A stretch of DNA of 64,000 bases from contig CANMQI010000007.1 of the NCBI GenBank assembly GCA_947499955.1, forward strand, positions 62,001 to 126,000, written 5' to 3'. A program made the translations under genes and the position numbers. The DNA comes from an uncultured Granulosicoccus sp. GTDB taxonomy: Bacteria > Pseudomonadota > Gammaproteobacteria > Granulosicoccales > Granulosicoccaceae. Each line of letters starts with the position of its first letter. Within the stretch, counting starts at the first letter, position 1. Shown one piece after another: positions 27,818-35,813 of the stretch. The notes beneath the pieces were generated by a model. It worked only from the letters and a program-made list of their open reading frames with translations. It was not told the DNA's origin and made no database searches.

Positions 27818-27843
27818 ATATCGAGAATACTGGATATATGGAT
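27812..27843. promoter_or_regulatory. ArsR operator (perfect 11-bp inverted repeat)
   Basis: ATCCATATATC and GATATATGGAT form perfect arms separated by 10 bases. The left arm includes the arsR start codon, so a bound dimer would block both transcription and start of its own gene. Confidence 0.8.
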
Positions 27844-28045
27844 GTTCTGGCAAGCCGTTTTTGAACGGCCTGTGGAAAGGGACTGCGGAATGAAAAGCAC
27901 AGAAAGCAATCGGCTGCCGCAGAGACAAGTGCTCGGTTACGTTTCGGTGCCTTGTCTACCCCTTGTTGCATCCTTGCAGTAGCCAGGCAAGGTCAATGAT
28001 CGACTCTAACTTTCTGGGCACTCAGGCCGTCAGGCGCTCAGGCGC

Positions 28046-28915
28046 TCAGGCACTCAAGGAGTCAGTCTCTGCAATGTCATCCACCGTCCGCTGCATCGAC
28101 ATCCTGTCCAGCGACCCCAACGGCAAGGCAGAAAACGCGGCGAAGCGCCGTTCAAGCGCGCCCAGTGTTTCCCGGAAGGCGAGGGCGATTTCACTGGGCG
28201 TTCCCTTGACGGCCACCGGATCCGGCAGACTCCAGTGTGCGGTAATCGGTTTTCCTGGCCAGGACGCGCACTCTTCATTGGCAGCGCGATCGCAGACGGT
28301 AAAGACAAAGTCCATCTGGGGTGCTTCCGGCTGCATGAATTCGCTGAGATGCTTGCTGCGTATGCCGCTGATGTCGTAGCCGGTCTTTTCCAGCAGGGCA
28401 ATGGCATCCGGGTGCGGGTCAATGGCCGGCTCGGTACCGGCGGAGTAGGCGACGAAGCGGCCTGAGTGATTGGCATTGACCATACTCTCGGCCAGTATCG
28501 ATCTGGCCGAGTTGCGTGTGCAGATGAACAATAGATTGAAGGGGCGCGACATGGGTGATCTCCCATCAAGTGGGGTGGGTGGCGAGTCAGGTGTGGCGAA
28601 GGTGTTCGGGTTGGCTGAACACAGTTCCAGACGACCGCGGCAGCAGTCATCGACCAGAAAATCCACCAGTGATCCCAGTTGCTCAAGTTCTGCCCGGTAG
28701 AGCAGCAACTTGCCCGAACGGACCGAGTCAACGAGCCCGACCTGCTGCAAGGAGCGCAGATGAGCGGAGACCAGGCTTGGAGCCATGCCCAGGGTGCTGG
28801 AAAGCTCTGAGGGTGTCACTCGGCCAGGCAAGCGTCTGACCAGCAATCGGAACAGTGACAGGCGCCCCTCATGGGCGAGAGAGGCCAGCGTGTTGACGGC
28901 ATACGGTGAATCCAT
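28046..28915 (-). CDS. ArsR-ArsC fusion: As(III) repressor domain joined to LMW-PTP-type arsenate reductase
   Basis: A 289-residue two-domain protein (start at 28915, MDSPYAV, after the operator). Residues 1 to about 100 are an ArsR winged helix (LSSTLGMAPSLVSAHLRSLQQVGL) ending in DDCCRGRLELC, the same C-terminal cysteine triad as the free ArsR. After a short Pro-rich linker, residues from about 123 form a low-molecular-weight phosphatase-fold arsenate reductase with P-loop CTRNSARS (C-x5-R) and the later FVFTVCDRAANEECASWPG and HWSLPDPV. It combines sensing and As(V) reduction. ArsRC fusions are known in Leptospirillum, so this is rare but not unique. Confidence 0.93.
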   Translation of the reverse strand: MDSPYAVNTLASLAHEGRLSLFRLLVRRLPGRVTPSELSSTLGMAPSLVSAHLRSLQQVGLVDSVRSGKLLLYRAELEQLGSLVDFLVDDCCRGRLELCSANPNTFATPDSPPTPLDGRSPMSRPFNLLFICTRNSARSILAESMVNANHSGRFVAYSAGTEPAIDPHPDAIALLEKTGYDISGIRSKHLSEFMQPEAPQMDFVFTVCDRAANEECASWPGKPITAHWSLPDPVAVKGTPSEIALAFRETLGALERRFAAFSALPLGSLDRMSMQRTVDDIAETDSLSA

Positions 28916-28930
28916 GCTCAAACGATACAA

Positions 28931-28952
28931 CATTTCATGAAAAGATGAAATG
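28931..28952. promoter_or_regulatory. Probable ArsR-type operator
   Basis: CATTTCAT and ATGAAATG are perfect 8-bp arms with a 6-base spacer, centred about 27 bp upstream of the arsR-arsC fusion start and shared with the divergent gene at 29084. Confidence 0.65.
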
Positions 28953-29083
28953 ACGGAAATGACAGGTGCAGGTTGTCACGAATGTCGCGGCAGGCTGGCG
29001 AGTGGTCTTCGCTTGATAAACATCAAGCCTTCATTGTGTGCCGAGTGGCAACATGATGGATGTCGATTGACCGGAGACCTGCC

Positions 29084-29677
29084 ATGTCCGAGTCCACGCG
29101 CATATTGCTCATCAATGGTCACCCGCAGGCGGGTGTGAAGCGTCTGAACCATACGCTGCTGGAAGCCTATGAGGAGGGGGCGTATGCGGCCGGATGCGAG
29201 ATTCGTACTCTGGACGTGGCTTCTCTGGATTTTCCGCTGTTGCGCAGTCAGGAAGAATGGGAGAAAGGAGAGCTGCCGGCTTGCCTGCAAGCGGCGCAGG
29301 GTGACATAGCCTGGGCCCAGCATCTGGTGTTCTTCTTTCCTCTGTGGCTGGGCGACATGCCTGCATTACTCAAGGGTTTTCTGGAGCAGGTAGCTCGACC
29401 GGGATTTGCCTTTGACCGAGATGCGGAGAACCCGTTCGGTCGCAAGGCGCTGGGTGGACGATCAGCGCGGGTGGTGGTCACCATGGGGATGCCGGCTGCG
29501 GTATATCGCTGGTACTTTCGCGCCCACAGCGTCAAGTCCCTGGAGAGAAACATTCTGGGTTTCGTGGGTATCTCTCCCATCGGGGTGAGTCTGGTTGGAG
29601 GGGTGGATTCTCTTGGCGATAAAGGTGTGAAGCGCTGGCAGAGCAAGATGCGCAAGTTGGGCTTGCAGGCGGAGTGA
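29084..29677 (+). CDS. Flavodoxin-fold NAD(P)H dehydrogenase (quinone)-type protein
   Basis: A 197-residue protein with the start at 29084 behind CCGGAG. ILLINGHPQAGVKRLNHTLL is the FMN/FAD phosphate-binding start of the Flavodoxin_2 (NQO/KefF-like) family; FFFPLWLGDMPALLKGFLEQVARPGFAFD is the classical active-site block; VVVTMGMPAAVY follows. Such enzymes give two-electron reduction of quinones or flavins. It is divergent from the arsR-arsC fusion and shares its operator region, so it may be arsenic-induced and help against oxidative stress. Confidence 0.88.
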   Translation: MSESTRILLINGHPQAGVKRLNHTLLEAYEEGAYAAGCEIRTLDVASLDFPLLRSQEEWEKGELPACLQAAQGDIAWAQHLVFFFPLWLGDMPALLKGFLEQVARPGFAFDRDAENPFGRKALGGRSARVVVTMGMPAAVYRWYFRAHSVKSLERNILGFVGISPIGVSLVGGVDSLGDKGVKRWQSKMRKLGLQAE

Positions 29678-29700
29678 GTGGCATCAGGCCGATACCACTC
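29676..29700 (+). terminator. Hairpin after the flavodoxin-fold gene
   Basis: GAGTGG-c-ATC pairs with GAT-a-CCACTC across a 5-base loop and overlaps the stop codon region. Only two T follow, so it may be a weak terminator between two convergent genes. Confidence 0.4.
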
Positions 29701-29747
29701 TTGATGCAGGTAGAGCGGAGTGAGGGCCAAGACCCACCAGAGCCTTG

Positions 29748-30818
29748 TCAATGTTTCTCCAGATTGGCCAGAGCAGCAGAACTGATGGCTTCGGGCAACG
29801 GAATATAGTGCAACGATTCAGCGTAGTCTTGTCCATCGCTGAGTGTCCATGCAACCAGATCCTTCACCGCCGCAGTCTTGTCATCGCTGCCATAGCTGTC
29901 ACGCAGCAGAAACCAGGTGTAGGTCGTGATCGGATAGGAATCGGCACCGGTCGGGTCGATCATGGCAGCAGCGATCTCATCAACCTTGTCTGAGCCGGCA
30001 CTGGCCATCGCGGCCTGGCCGGTTTCAATGGTGGGAGCAACGAATTGGCCATCCCGGTTTTCCAGAATTGCCAAGGGCAGTTCCAGGCGTTCGGCGAAAC
30101 CCGAGTTGACGTAACCAATGGATCCCAGCGTCATCTTGATACGTCCGGCAACACCTTCATTGCCCGCGGCCTCCATGGTGCCTCCCAGCCAACTGATGCG
30201 TTTGCTGGCGCCCGGGCCTGCTGCCCATTCAGGACTGATAGCCGAGAGATGCTCTGTAAACGAATGAGTGGTTCCACTGCTATCTGATCGCGCAACCAGT
30301 TGTATGAGCTTGGCGGGCAGGTCGGCGCCCGGGTTGTTGGCCACGATCAGGGGGTCATCCCATCGTTCTACCGTGCCCAGAAAGATGCCGGCGTATGCCT
30401 CTCTGGATAACTTCAACGGCTCTTCAAGACCTTCCATGTTGTAAGTGATGCCAATCATGCCCGCTGTTAATGGCAATTGACGAGAAGCATGGGCTTCGAC
30501 CAGCTCTTCCTCACTCAACGGCGCATCGGTAGCCCCCAGATCCACGGTCGCCGCACTGAAGCGATTGATACCTTCCCCGCTGCCCACAGAGCTGTAGCTG
30601 ATATCGACAGAACCTTCGACATTCCTGTAGGCCTCGATCCAGGACTCGATGATCGGTGCGGCAAAGGTGGATCCGGCGCTGGTGATTGTCGTTTCCGCCG
30701 CGGGCAAGGATGCAGCTTCAGCGGGAACTTCGCTGTCTGATGATGAACAGGCGCTGAGCAGCACGGACGCGCACAGCACATAGCGTATGGTTGGCGTCAT
30801 TACAGAGTGTGGCAGCAT
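29748..30818 (-). CDS. pstS: PstS-like phosphate-binding lipoprotein
   Basis: A 356-residue protein (start 30818; ATG at 30800 also possible). The signal peptide ends in the lipobox LLSACSSS. Mature landmarks are ITSAGSTFAAPIIESW, ISYSSVGSGEGINRF, VDLGATDAPL, VARSDSSGTTHSFTEHL and GSIGYVNSGFAERL, the phosphate-contact segments of PstS. No pstCAB follows. Stand-alone PstS paralogues are frequent in arsenite-oxidation and arsenic-resistance islands, where a phosphate-selective binding protein could help avoid arsenate uptake or deliver ligand to a remote Pst system (inference). Confidence 0.92.
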   Translation of the reverse strand: MLPHSVMTPTIRYVLCASVLLSACSSSDSEVPAEAASLPAAETTITSAGSTFAAPIIESWIEAYRNVEGSVDISYSSVGSGEGINRFSAATVDLGATDAPLSEEELVEAHASRQLPLTAGMIGITYNMEGLEEPLKLSREAYAGIFLGTVERWDDPLIVANNPGADLPAKLIQLVARSDSSGTTHSFTEHLSAISPEWAAGPGASKRISWLGGTMEAAGNEGVAGRIKMTLGSIGYVNSGFAERLELPLAILENRDGQFVAPTIETGQAAMASAGSDKVDEIAAAMIDPTGADSYPITTYTWFLLRDSYGSDDKTAAVKDLVAWTLSDGQDYAESLHYIPLPEAISSAALANLEKH

Positions 30819-31013
30819 TGTTTTTCCCTGGGTTTCAGGCCATGGCACGGCGAAATCTTCGATTGATCTTCGAGCACGGCTATATATGTGAAATCGTATA
30901 TGGCCCAGATGAACCTGACGTGACAAGAACCGGCGTCTTGAAATTCCTCAGCTTGACATTCTTCTCATGACGTCCTGCTTCATACGCCGCAAACTGACGA
31001 GCATGGCTATACC

Positions 31014-31400
31014 TTACTGCCCATCTTCGGACACCTGTACCCATTCCTTGCCTGAAATCATCGCCTTCAGGTACGCGCCCACGGTTTCCCCGGTAGTGGC
31101 CATGTACACGTGGATCAGGACAAACAATGCCAGAATATCGCGAACACCCAGAGCAGGATGATCAGGCCCGCTGCCACCAGATGCACCTTGAACGCTGTTG
31201 CCCAGGCCGGCCATCACGGGCATGGCAACTGTCACACTGCAAGGCTTCTGCCGCCGGGCTCAGCATATGGGTGGTCGGCCACCACATCTCGGTATCGACG
31301 AAACCGTAGTGACCCGAATAGGCCACATCCGATTTCGCCATGCCAGCCTTGGCTTCTGACGTGCTCCGGAAGAGACGGACAGATTCAATGAAAAAGAGTA
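31014..31400 (-). pseudogene. Decayed multiheme cytochrome c / cytochrome b gene remnant
   Basis: Three minus-strand frames each hold a piece of one degraded gene. The frame through 31341-31164 reads SGHYGFVDTEMWWPTTHML, then CDSCHARDG, a haem-c CxxCH block like the C-terminal part of octahaem/tetrathionate-reductase-type cytochromes. Next, FKVHLVAAGLIILLWVFAIF (about 31190-31135) is a membrane helix in a second frame. Then VLIHVYMATTGETVGAYLK, AMISGKEW (ending at 31014) is the C-terminal end of a di-haem cytochrome b in a third frame. No single start or continuous frame exists and the N-terminal part is absent. It lies beside the arsenite-oxidase regulators and may be a lost electron-transfer partner. 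Confidence 0.65.
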
Positions 31401-31520
31401 GCGCCTGGATATGCCGACTTCAGTGACTTTCTCACCGAACGCTGTTTTCCAGCAGCAGAGTATGCCTGATGTCATCAGGCGGGGAAGGGACCTGCGCCAG
31501 CAACTGCTCGATCCGCTTCT

Positions 31521-32837
31521 TCAGGTCTTGGCCGAGCCGAGATTCAAGCGCTTCATCTTTTCCCACAGCGTCTTTCGACTGATTCCCAACAGTTGCGCTG
31601 ACTGACCGACATGACCGTTGGCCTGTGTCAAGGCAAGACTGATGTGTTCACGCTCTGCCAGCTCCACCTTTTTCTTCAGGTTCATGAAATCGGATTGGTC
31701 TGATGCGGCCTGTTGGTCCGCGTGCAACTCATGTGAAGCATCCAGGATGCCGGCCTCGTTCAGAATTACCGATTCCTCCAGGTAGGATCGCAGTTCTCTG
31801 GCATTGCCGCGCCAGTCTCTGAGCAACAGACTCCGCATGAATGCCTCGGATGCACTGATTGGGGTCTTTTGCTGACGCACGATTTCCTGCAACATCATTT
31901 CTGCCAGCCAGCGAATATCCTCAGGGCGCTCTCGCAGCGGTGGCAGCGTCACCTGTATGACCGCCAGACGATAGTAGAGATCTTCTCTGAAGGTGCCGTT
32001 TTTCATGGCCGCGAACAGATCGCAATTGGTGGCTGATATCAAGCGAAAATCGGACTGTGTGACACGTTCCGAGCCCAGGCGAAAGAAGCACTTCTCCTGC
32101 AGGGCCCGCAACAGTTTTGCCTGCATCTGCAGGGGCAGATCGCCAACTTCGTCCAGTAACAATGTACCGCCATGCGCTCGTTCGAGAAAACCCCTGTGTT
32201 TTCTGACTGCACCGGAGAACGCACCCTTCTCATAGCCGAAGAACTCGGCTTCCATCATCGACTCGGGAATGGCGGCACAATTGACTGCAATGAAATCACC
32301 CGCTCTACTGCTTTCTTCATGTACCAGGCGCGCGGCCACCTCTTTTCCCACGCCGGATTCACCCGTGAGCAGCACGGCAACGTTCTTGTCAGCCACGCGG
32401 CGTAACAGGATCTCGTTCTGGCGCATGGCTGGGGAGACCCCCAGAACCACCTCGGCCTGAGCTGCATTGTCCGCATTGGTGGCGCCTGTCACCAGAGCCA
32501 CCAGTCTTTCGATGTCGAAAGGCTTGGTCATGTATTCTCGCGCGCCGTTTCGTACCATCGACAGCGCTTCATCCACGCCGCCATACCCTGTGAGGAAGAA
32601 CCAGGGGATCTGGCGAAGCTCGTCGGACAGTTGCAGAAACCAGTGGGTGGCAATGCCGTCACCGAGCCTGACATCACTGATGATGGAATCGAAACGGGTC
32701 AGGTCCAGGGTGCTTGCCTGTGCCAGTTGACGACACCAGTGAATGTCGAAGCCTTCCAGCTCGAAGCGCTGCACCAGCGACTCACCCATGATGGGATCGT
32801 CTTCAATCAGCAAGAGGTGTTTCGTAGCGTTCGACAT
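31521..32837 (-). CDS. aioR: Sigma-54-dependent response regulator of arsenite oxidation
   Basis: A 438-residue NtrC/DctD-type regulator. Receiver residues are 8-120 with phospho-acceptor Asp in FDSIISDVRLGDG. The AAA+ domain has Walker A GESGVGKE, the sigma-54 contact loop GAFSGA (usual form GAFTGA), and LLLDEVGDLPLQMQAK. A Fis-type HTH lies at the C-terminus (GQSAQLLGISRKTLWEKMKRL). It overlaps aioS by 35 bp. With AioX and AioS it should activate the sigma-54 promoter of aioBA at 35218. The assignment to Aio rests mainly on context. Confidence 0.9.
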   Translation of the reverse strand: MSNATKHLLLIEDDPIMGESLVQRFELEGFDIHWCRQLAQASTLDLTRFDSIISDVRLGDGIATHWFLQLSDELRQIPWFFLTGYGGVDEALSMVRNGAREYMTKPFDIERLVALVTGATNADNAAQAEVVLGVSPAMRQNEILLRRVADKNVAVLLTGESGVGKEVAARLVHEESSRAGDFIAVNCAAIPESMMEAEFFGYEKGAFSGAVRKHRGFLERAHGGTLLLDEVGDLPLQMQAKLLRALQEKCFFRLGSERVTQSDFRLISATNCDLFAAMKNGTFREDLYYRLAVIQVTLPPLRERPEDIRWLAEMMLQEIVRQQKTPISASEAFMRSLLLRDWRGNARELRSYLEESVILNEAGILDASHELHADQQAASDQSDFMNLKKKVELAEREHISLALTQANGHVGQSAQLLGISRKTLWEKMKRLNLGSAKT

Positions 32838-34257
32838 TGGGTATCCAGAAAAGTAGTTGAGTCATGTTCTGTGCATCGTCGACCACCCGAAATCCGCCAT
32901 CGTAACGAATGGCTATTTCACGACAGACCCACAGGCCGAACCCGCGGGGGTCGGTGCCGGACTCGGCAGTAAGGATTCTCTCGAGAACCTTTTCACTCAT
33001 GGACGTTCCGCTGTTGGAAACCAGAAAACGAACTTCTCGTTCATCAGCTTGCAAGGTGGCCTGCAGGACACCTCGATCATCCACGGCCTTGAGCGCATTG
33101 CTCAGCAGATTGAGCATCACCTGACGTACCGGATCGGCAGGGACCCGCAAGGCAGATTCGATGTCGGTGGTTGCATGAATCTCCAGTGATTGGCTGCCTG
33201 CGCTGGTTCTGGCCAACAGGATGATGTCATCCAGATCGATAACGGTCAGCGGACGCTGCTCGCCCCGGGCTTGCGGTAACAGTGCGTTGACAGTTGATTG
33301 TATCTGCTGCAAACCGCGCTCGAGCAGGGCCAGAGAGGAGGCGCGCGTCTCATCACGATGACCGTGTATCGAGAGTGTCTTGACAACATTGAGCAAGCCT
33401 CCCAGCGGGTTGTTGATTTCATGAGCCACGGCTGCCGTCATGCGGCCGATGGCGGCCAGTCGCTCGGCAGAATAGGCACGTTGCTCGACCTTCTTTCTGA
33501 TCCGGGTCTCCCGGACAAGCTCTCGAACAGCGGAACCGATGCGAGCCAGCTCAGGGTCTCGGGTAACCGGGATGCCTTCCTCCAGCTTGTCCGCACCATT
33601 GCTACCGATCTGTGCGATGACACTGGCAATTCGGGCAACCGGACGTGTCATGCGCTTGCCCATCCACCAGCCGGCTGGCACAAGCAGTGCCACAGCCATG
33701 CCAACGCCAATCAGTGTGGGGTACACCAGTTCCAGCCAGTCAATGGCAAAAGAGGGGGCATCCACTTCGATATAGCTGAAGCCGAGCACCTGACCGTCTT
33801 CACTTCTCAGCGGGTTGACGATGACCAGATTGCCATCGTCGTGAAATCTCTGGTGTGAGTTCTGCAGACTACTTTCGTCGCGCATATAGCTCTCACGCGA
33901 TGGTTCATTCAACAGCTCTGTGGCGGTCTTCAACCTGACGGGGTCCGATGCAGCCAGTACCTTGCCGGTATTATCGAGTATGGCCGAGCGTGACAGGCCT
34001 TCCTGTGCGCCGGGCAATAATGCAGCTGTGGCTTTCATCAGTGTGTAGCCACCCCAGACATCGTCGGCTGCCAAGAGCGGCGGAGCCTGCGCAGCGATCA
34101 GAAATTCGGTACGGTCCACCGTTGACATGATCTGCGCTCGTGCCAACTGTGCAGAGTGTCTGGCCGTGACCGCTGACACCAGAAGCGCGGTAATCACGAC
34201 CGCCATTGATAGCCCGAGCGGAATCTGCAGGCGATAGGGCAATCGCGTCAGCATCAA
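32803..34257 (-). CDS. aioS: Sensor histidine kinase of arsenite oxidation
   Basis: A 484-residue membrane kinase. Helix 1 (LGLSMAVVITALLVSAVTA) and helix 2 (PTLIGVGMAVALLVPAGWWMG) bracket a periplasmic sensor segment of about 145 residues. A HAMP-like linker (MTRPVARIASVIAQIG) leads to the phospho-acceptor in AAVAHEINNPLGGLLNV and an HATPase region (LLSNALKAVDD, GFGLWVCREIA). It starts in an ATGA overlap with aioX. It probably receives the arsenite signal through AioX and phosphorylates AioR. Confidence 0.9.
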   Translation of the reverse strand: MMLTRLPYRLQIPLGLSMAVVITALLVSAVTARHSAQLARAQIMSTVDRTEFLIAAQAPPLLAADDVWGGYTLMKATAALLPGAQEGLSRSAILDNTGKVLAASDPVRLKTATELLNEPSRESYMRDESSLQNSHQRFHDDGNLVIVNPLRSEDGQVLGFSYIEVDAPSFAIDWLELVYPTLIGVGMAVALLVPAGWWMGKRMTRPVARIASVIAQIGSNGADKLEEGIPVTRDPELARIGSAVRELVRETRIRKKVEQRAYSAERLAAIGRMTAAVAHEINNPLGGLLNVVKTLSIHGHRDETRASSLALLERGLQQIQSTVNALLPQARGEQRPLTVIDLDDIILLARTSAGSQSLEIHATTDIESALRVPADPVRQVMLNLLSNALKAVDDRGVLQATLQADEREVRFLVSNSGTSMSEKVLERILTAESGTDPRGFGLWVCREIAIRYDGGFRVVDDAQNMTQLLFWIPNVERYETPLAD

Positions 34258-35108
34258 TCGATCAACCCGGAATTCGCGACATCTTGCGCCATGACGCGAA
34301 TCGATTCGTAGCGCGAAGGGTCTCCGGCGACAAAACCATCCAGGTTCAGGTCAGCCAGCAGGGATTGTCCCTGTGAGTCACGGTGCATGTCGAGCAAGGT
34401 GCCTTGCAGATGCCGGTGTACATCAGTTTCCTCGCCGCGCAGATTGACCAGTGGCGGAAAGCCGAATGCCGTGGAACGCCATACCACCTCTGTATCAAGG
34501 GCGGCCTGCATTTTCTGTTTATGCATCGTGTCCCACAGATAACCGTCAATGGCACCGGCGTCAGCCAAGTGGGAGGCGACAGATTCGGCAACATGCTTGT
34601 GTCCATGCGCAAAGAAGCTCTTGCGCAGATGCTGTGGCGAAATACCGACCTTCTTGAGTTGTGCTTGCGCGACCAGCCAGCCGGAGTTGGATAGTCGGTC
34701 GGCATAGGCCAGTACACGACCGTTCAGGTCCTGCCATCCGCTGATCGAAGATTCTCTCGGACGAATCAGGTAGGAGCGATAGGTGGGCGCATTCTGATAG
34801 AGAGGCACCGCCAGCATGGATAACCTGGCCTGGTGCTGGATGTAAGGGTAGCCGCACAGCCAGGCCACATGAACCTCACGCTGAAACAACTGGTCCAGCA
34901 CCAACTGATATTCGGTTCTCGCCACAAAGCTGACCTTTGCATCAATGCGCTGTTCCAGATAGGTAGCCCAGCGCGCAAGGAAGGCAGCCTGATCGGCCAG
35001 AATCACCGGAGTCAGACCGATTTTCAGTTCCATTCTGGCAGCGCGCACGATGGCGGGTGCTGCCAGAAGAAGCCCTGAACGGATGAACTGTCGGCGAGTC
35101 TGTTCCAT
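34254..35108 (-). CDS. aioX: Periplasmic arsenite-sensing protein AioX (PhnD-like)
   Basis: A 284-residue protein with start 35108 (MEQTRRQFIRSG, a Tat-like RRQFI signal). The mature part begins LKIGLTPVILADQ and follows the PhnD-type solute-binding fold. One cysteine stands in VAWLCGYPY at residue 85; in characterised AioX a single cysteine of this kind is needed for As(III) binding. The aioX-aioS-aioR order, coupled by overlaps and divergent from aioBA, is the known arsenite-oxidase regulatory set. Confidence 0.9.
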   Translation of the reverse strand: MEQTRRQFIRSGLLLAAPAIVRAARMELKIGLTPVILADQAAFLARWATYLEQRIDAKVSFVARTEYQLVLDQLFQREVHVAWLCGYPYIQHQARLSMLAVPLYQNAPTYRSYLIRPRESSISGWQDLNGRVLAYADRLSNSGWLVAQAQLKKVGISPQHLRKSFFAHGHKHVAESVASHLADAGAIDGYLWDTMHKQKMQAALDTEVVWRSTAFGFPPLVNLRGEETDVHRHLQGTLLDMHRDSQGQSLLADLNLDGFVAGDPSRYESIRVMAQDVANSGLID

Positions 35109-35117
35109 GAGACAGTG

Positions 35118-35156
35118 GTTACACAAACGTAACAAGATGGGTCTCTGGAATGTTAC
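35118..35156. promoter_or_regulatory. Candidate AioR enhancer site
   Basis: GTTAC-N6-GTAAC (35118-35133) is a perfect short inverted repeat and a third GTTAC follows at 35152. They lie 60-100 bp upstream of the sigma-54 promoter, the usual distance for an activator of this class. Confidence 0.45.
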
Positions 35157-35217
35157 CAAATCCGGACATACTGGGGAAGATGTTTTTCAAGTAGCTGAAA
35201 TACAAGGGTAATTATCG

Positions 35218-35232
35218 TGGCATGTCACTTGC
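35218..35232 (+). promoter_or_regulatory. Sigma-54 promoter of aioBA
   Basis: TGGCAT-N5-TTGC with GG and GC separated by exactly 10 bases, 44 bp before the aioB start. It agrees with a sigma-54 activator (AioR) being encoded next door. Confidence 0.8.
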
Positions 35233-35275
35233 GATACCTGTATCGATCAAACAGATCAGACTTGGAGGAGTCATC

Positions 35276-35797
35276 ATGAAAACATCACCCGTCAGCCGTC
35301 GTCACTTTCTCAAATCCGGTACCAGTGCCGCTGTGGTGAGTACCGTGGGCATCGGTCTGAGTCCGGGTGTCGCTCAGGCGCAGTCGGCCAACACCGGCAC
35401 GACACTCGACTATCCGGAAACCCTCATCAGCAAGGCGACTGAGATGGTGGTCGGGGAGGCCATCAGCTTCAGCTATCCGGACAACCGTTCACCGTGCATG
35501 GCGATAAGAATGGGTGAACCTGTGTCCGGTGGTATCGGGCCCGAGCAGGACATCGTGGCCTACAGCATACTGTGCACACATATGGGTTGCCCTGTGGCGT
35601 ACGACGAGCAGGAGCGTCTGTTCCGATGCAACTGCCATTTCTCGATGTTCGATGCTGAAAAAGGCGGACAGATGATCAGTGGCCAGGCAACCGAAGACCT
35701 TCCCCGAGTCTTGCTGGACTACGACGAGGATACCGGCAACATCACCGCGGTGGGTGTGGACGGTCTCATCTACGGTCGTCAAGCCAACATTCTGTGA
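35276..35797 (+). CDS. aioB: Arsenite oxidase small subunit (Rieske)
   Basis: A 173-residue precursor starting at 35276 behind TTGGAGGAG. It has a Tat signal SRRHFLKSG at residues 7-15. The Rieske 2Fe-2S cluster is bound by CTH (C100, H102) and CNCH (C118, H121); C105 and C120 can form the stabilising disulfide. It is exported folded together with AioA and passes electrons from the molybdenum subunit to periplasmic cytochrome or azurin. It precedes aioA by 16 bp. Confidence 0.95.
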   Translation: MKTSPVSRRHFLKSGTSAAVVSTVGIGLSPGVAQAQSANTGTTLDYPETLISKATEMVVGEAISFSYPDNRSPCMAIRMGEPVSGGIGPEQDIVAYSILCTHMGCPVAYDEQERLFRCNCHFSMFDAEKGGQMISGQATEDLPRVLLDYDEDTGNITAVGVDGLIYGRQANIL

Positions 35798-35813
35798 AGG
35801 GAGGAGACACACC

